The translations under genes were made by a program, and so were the position numbers. From assembly GCA_951812305.1 (NCBI GenBank), contig CATOSB010000011.1, positions 1-64,000 on the forward strand: 64,000 bases of DNA, read 5' to 3'. Shown piece by piece: positions 60,971 through 64,000 of this stretch. The DNA comes from an uncultured Paracoccaceae bacterium. GTDB lineage: Bacteria; Pseudomonadota; Alphaproteobacteria; Rhodobacterales; Rhodobacteraceae. The notes beneath the pieces were generated by a model. That model saw only the letters and a list, made by a program, of their open reading frames with translations, was not told where the DNA came from and ran no database searches. Within the stretch, counting starts at the first letter, position 1, and the number at the start of each line of letters is the position of its first letter.

Positions 60971-62571
60971 GTAACTCCCAAGCACCCCCCACGTTTGAGT
61001 GTTATTGTCAGTTTTATGGTGAGTCGAATTTGCCATTTTGCGCGTGTTTTTTTTCTTTCTTGTCTGAATTCTGTGGCGCCGGGTTGATTTCTCTGAATCA
61101 GTGGTGGGATGGATCAGGTTGCCGCCCTTGAACAACTTCTCGCCACGGCTCTGCGTCGGATCGCTGAGCTTGAAGCTGCGTTGGCGAGCATGGCGGAAGA
61201 GATCACGGACCTGCGCCGACAGTTGGCCAAGAACAGCAGCAATAGCAGCAAGCCCCCTTCAAGTGATGGCCTGAAGAAGCCAGCCCCGCGCAGCCTGCGT
61301 GGCAAATCCGGAAAGAAAAGTGGCGGCCAAGTTGGCCACCGGGGCGACACCCTGCGCCAGACGTCAACACCCGACTTTGTCGAACGGCATGAGGCGACGC
61401 ATTGCAGCGCCTGTCAGAGCGCCCTGACGGCGGAGATGGTGAAAGGGATCGAGAAGCGTCAGGTGTTCGACTTGCCTGCGCCACGCCTGGAGGTCACCGA
61501 GCATCAGGCGGCGGTTTATTGTTGCGACCATTGTCGAGCCACGACGACGGCTGGCTTTCCCGATGGCGTGGCCGCGCATGTGCAATATGGCACGCGCATG
61601 CGGGCAGTGGCGGTCTATTGCAATGTTCAGCAGCTGATACCCGAGGATCGGGTCTGCCAGCTTATGCGCGACCTGTTTGGGGCCACCAGCTTGTGCGCGG
61701 CCAGCGTGACCAACTGGACGCGCGGCGCGGCAAATAAGATGGGTGTCGTGGTTGAACACATTCTCGCCCGGCTTGCCGAAGGCGGCGTTCGGCATCTGGA
61801 CGAGACCGGACTTCGTGTTGCCGGCAAGCTGCACTGGCTGCACACGATCTGCGATACCGCCTTCACCCATTACCGCATCAGCGCCAAACGCGGTGCTGTT
61901 CCAACCTTCCTGACCGGCGGGACGATCATTCATGATCACTGGAAACCCTACTACGCCCATATGAGCGGAGTGGACGCCCACGCCCTCTGCGGGGCGCATC
62001 ACTTGCGCGAACTCAAGGCCATCGAAGAGATCGAAAAAGAGCCTTGGGCGACGGAGATGAGCGCAGTGCTTCATAGCGCCAATCAGCTCAGATGCGCGGC
62101 TCAGGATCAAGGCGAGACCGAACTCCCGGAACTGGTTCGCCAGGGTATAGTCACCAGATACATGGCGATCCTCGCCAAGGGGCTCGCCTTCCACGAACGC
62201 CAGCCCCCGCTGGCCAAAAGCCCCGGCACCCGCGGCCGAAAAGCCAGGCGGCCAGGCCACAACCTGCTCCTCCGCCTGCGTGACTACCGCGATGACGTTT
62301 TGCGATTCATCGCCGACTTCGCGGTCCCATTCACAAACAATCAGGCCGAACAGGACCTGCGCATGATGAAGCTGCGCATGAAAATCTCGGGCACCTTCCG
62401 CACCCTCGAGGGCGCGCGGGTCTTCGCCGACATCAGGTCCGTCATCTCGACGGCCAGAAAACACCGGTTCAACATCCTGGAAATCCTGACCCTGTCACCA
62501 CCTCAGATCATCGCACGGCTCTGACGGAACAAAACCCCGCAACCCTATCGGACAGGGTGCTTGGGAGTTAC
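60971..62571 (+). mobile_element. ISBst12-type element (subtype a), near right end of window
   Basis: This full 1,601-bp copy has the 8-bp duplication AACAAACG (60963-60970 and 62572-62579). The pre-insertion site read AACAAACGTTTGTT, a 14-bp palindrome. Confidence 0.95.
61109..62524 (+). CDS. IS66 family (ISBst12-type) transposase, near right end
   Basis: This 471-residue intact transposase is of the Q variant (HERQPPL), identical in translation to 20078-21493. Confidence 0.95.
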   Translation: MDQVAALEQLLATALRRIAELEAALASMAEEITDLRRQLAKNSSNSSKPPSSDGLKKPAPRSLRGKSGKKSGGQVGHRGDTLRQTSTPDFVERHEATHCSACQSALTAEMVKGIEKRQVFDLPAPRLEVTEHQAAVYCCDHCRATTTAGFPDGVAAHVQYGTRMRAVAVYCNVQQLIPEDRVCQLMRDLFGATSLCAASVTNWTRGAANKMGVVVEHILARLAEGGVRHLDETGLRVAGKLHWLHTICDTAFTHYRISAKRGAVPTFLTGGTIIHDHWKPYYAHMSGVDAHALCGAHHLRELKAIEEIEKEPWATEMSAVLHSANQLRCAAQDQGETELPELVRQGIVTRYMAILAKGLAFHERQPPLAKSPGTRGRKARRPGHNLLLRLRDYRDDVLRFIADFAVPFTNNQAEQDLRMMKLRMKISGTFRTLEGARVFADIRSVISTARKHRFNILEILTLSPPQIIARL

Positions 62572-62593
62572 AACAAACGTTTGTTGATGATAC

Positions 62594-64000
62594 GTAACTC
62601 CCAAGCACCCCCCACGTTTGAGTGTTATTGTCAGTTTTATGGTGAGTCGAATTTGCCATTTTGCGCGTGTTTTTTTCTTTCTTGTCTGAATTCTGTGGCG
62701 CCGGGTTGATTTCTCTGAATCAGTGGTGGGATGGATCAGGTTGCCGCCCTTGAACAACTTCTCGCCACGGCTCTGCGTCGGATCGCTGAGCTTGAAGCTG
62801 CGTTGGCGAGCATGGCGGAAGAGATCACGGACCTGCGCCGACAGTTGGCCAAGAACAGCAGCAATAGCAGCAAGCCCCCTTCAAGTGATGGCCTGAAGAA
62901 GCCAGCCCCGCGCAGCCTGCGTGGCAAATCCGGAAAGAAAAGTGGCGGCCAAGTTGGCCACCGGGGCGACACCCTGCGCCAGACGTCAACACCCGACTTT
63001 GTCGAACGGCATGAGGCGACGCATTGCAGCGCCTGTCAGAGCGCCCTGACGGCGGAGATGGTGAAAGGGATCGAGAAGCGTCAGGTGTTCGACTTGCCTG
63101 CGCCACGCCTGGAGGTCACCGAGCATCAGGCGGCGGTTTATTGTTGCGACCATTGTCGAGCCACGACGACGGCTGGCTTTCCCGATGGCGTGGCCGCGCA
63201 TGTGCAATATGGCACGCGCATGCGGGCAGTGGCGGTCTATTGCAATGTTCAGCAGCTGATACCCGAGGATCGGGTCTGCCAGCTTATGCGCGACCTGTTT
63301 GGGGCCACCAGCTTGTGCGCGGCCAGCGTGACCAACTGGACGCGCGGCGCGGCAAATAAGATGGGTGTCGTGGTTGAACACATTCTCGCCCGGCTTGCCG
63401 AAGGCGGCGTTCGGCATCTGGACGAGACCGGACTTCGTGTTGCCGGCAAGCTGCACTGGCTGCACACGATCTGCGATACCGCCTTCACCCATTACCGCAT
63501 CAGCGCCAAACGCGGTGCTGTTCCAACCTTCCTGACCGGCGGGACGATCATTCATGATCACTGGAAACCCTACTACGCCCATATGAGCGGAGTGGACGCC
63601 CACGCCCTCTGCGGGGCGCATCACTTGCGCGAACTCAAGGCCATCGAAGAGATCGAAAAAGAGCCTTGGGCGACGGAGATGAGCGCAGTGCTTCATAGCG
63701 CCAATCAACTCAGATGCGCGGCTCAGGATCAAGGCGAGACCGAACTCCCGGAACTGGTTCGCCAGGGTATCGTCACCAGATACATGGCGATCCTCGCCAA
63801 GGGGCTCGCCTTCCACGAACGCCAGCCCCCGCTGGCCAAAAGCCCCGGCACCCGCGGCCGAAAAGCCAGGCGGCCAGGCCACAACCTGCTCCTCCGCCTG
63901 CGTGACTACCGCGATGACGTTTTGCGATTCATCGCCGACTTCGCGGTCCCATTCACAAACAATCAGGCCGAACAGGACCTGCGCATGATGAAGCTGCGCA
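62594..64000 (+). mobile_element. ISBst12-type element (subtype a), truncated by window end
   Basis: The left end GTAACTCCCAAGCACCCCCC begins 22 bp after the previous copy, in the same orientation. The poly-T tract upstream of the gene has seven T instead of eight, and there are a few substitutions in the gene (for example ATCGTC for ATAGTC near 63770), so it is a slightly older or separate lineage. The right end is outside the window. Confidence 0.92.
62731..64000 (+). CDS. IS66 family (ISBst12-type) transposase, partial at window end
   Basis: The frame starts at ATG 62731 (MDQVAALEQLLATALRRIAE) and is open to the end of the window, covering 423 of the expected 471 codons up to NNQAEQDLRMMKLR. 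The Q variant is present. Confidence 0.93.
   Translation, partial: MDQVAALEQLLATALRRIAELEAALASMAEEITDLRRQLAKNSSNSSKPPSSDGLKKPAPRSLRGKSGKKSGGQVGHRGDTLRQTSTPDFVERHEATHCSACQSALTAEMVKGIEKRQVFDLPAPRLEVTEHQAAVYCCDHCRATTTAGFPDGVAAHVQYGTRMRAVAVYCNVQQLIPEDRVCQLMRDLFGATSLCAASVTNWTRGAANKMGVVVEHILARLAEGGVRHLDETGLRVAGKLHWLHTICDTAFTHYRISAKRGAVPTFLTGGTIIHDHWKPYYAHMSGVDAHALCGAHHLRELKAIEEIEKEPWATEMSAVLHSANQLRCAAQDQGETELPELVRQGIVTRYMAILAKGLAFHERQPPLAKSPGTRGRKARRPGHNLLLRLRDYRDDVLRFIADFAVPFTNNQAEQDLRMMKLR

Noticed and set aside
1..64000. CRISPR array, phage or integron
   Set aside because: All long repeats are IS copies; no short regularly spaced repeats, structural phage genes or integrase-attC arrangement were seen.

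Overview
The window looks like a Rhodobacterales (Roseobacter-group) replicon with an extreme insertion-sequence (IS) load. The host genes point there: a DctPQM TRAP transporter operon, AhcY, a COG2159 amidohydrolase, DUF3237, a membrane AbrB-family protein and GC-rich intergenic stem-loop repeats. By adding up element lengths, roughly 40 percent of the sequence is IS DNA. An Octadecabacter-like, IS-expanded genome is a plausible guess but is inference only. No rRNA, tRNA or CRISPR array was seen.

Positions 1-12,600 are almost entirely mobile DNA. They hold two IS66 elements (TnpA/B/C), an IS5 remnant carrying an ISBst12-type element that itself carries an IS630, a relic of a conjugation ATPase (trbB), a second IS630 type, and an IS982-family element with an extra gene of unknown function. 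These insertions break one exported DUF2891 gene into three pieces (6,297-6,652; 7,892-7,960; 9,482-10,064), which rejoin in frame when the IS are removed. Positions 12,600-19,630 hold a tightly packed minus-strand operon that reads as more A+T-rich than its surroundings: an FtsX-type permease, a large secreted FGE-like/PPC protein, a spermidine-synthase-like methyltransferase and its separate membrane half, an SMP-30/NHL-type protein, and then the broken DUF2891 gene. Every product has a signal peptide or membrane segments.

Positions 19,630-24,300 are again mobile: IS4 and IS110 remnants, an ISBst12-type IS inside an ISKra4-type transposase, a serine resolvase, and a pRiA4b-like fragment. 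Positions 24,300-32,050 are ordinary chromosomal-type genes: ahcY, a family 8 glycosyltransferase, an M24-fold protein, an HD hydrolase, a broken GNAT gene, an FMN reductase and a ThDP enzyme. Positions 32,201-38,018 are a second copy of the IS982 element, carrying a tandem pair of ISBst12-type IS, one of which carries an IS630. Positions 38,190-43,000 hold an EEP-family protein, a membrane protein and a patatin gene split by an IS4 element.

Positions 43,000-60,900 form a catabolic region: dctPQM, a tartrate/malate dehydrogenase homologue with DUF3237, marR-SDR-acyl-CoA synthetase, an S41-type peptidase, enoyl-CoA hydratase, amidohydrolase-P450-FAD monooxygenase, and an AbrB-family membrane protein. 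A near-identical 17-bp dyad (TGTTTACCTGCTTAACA, TGTTTACCGGTATAACA, TGTTTTACGGTATAACA) lies in three intergenic regions here, which suggests one regulon under the local MarR protein. Two enzymes of the region (the CoA ligase and the FAD monooxygenase) are cut by IS with intact target duplications, so the pathway is probably recently inactivated. The window ends with two further ISBst12-type copies.

Most IS keep perfect target-site duplications (TSDs), so the pre-insertion genes can be rebuilt exactly. The most notable items are the IS982 element that carries a passenger gene at two independent, TSD-flanked sites, the three-site operator set, and the all-exported operon at 12.7-19.6 kb.
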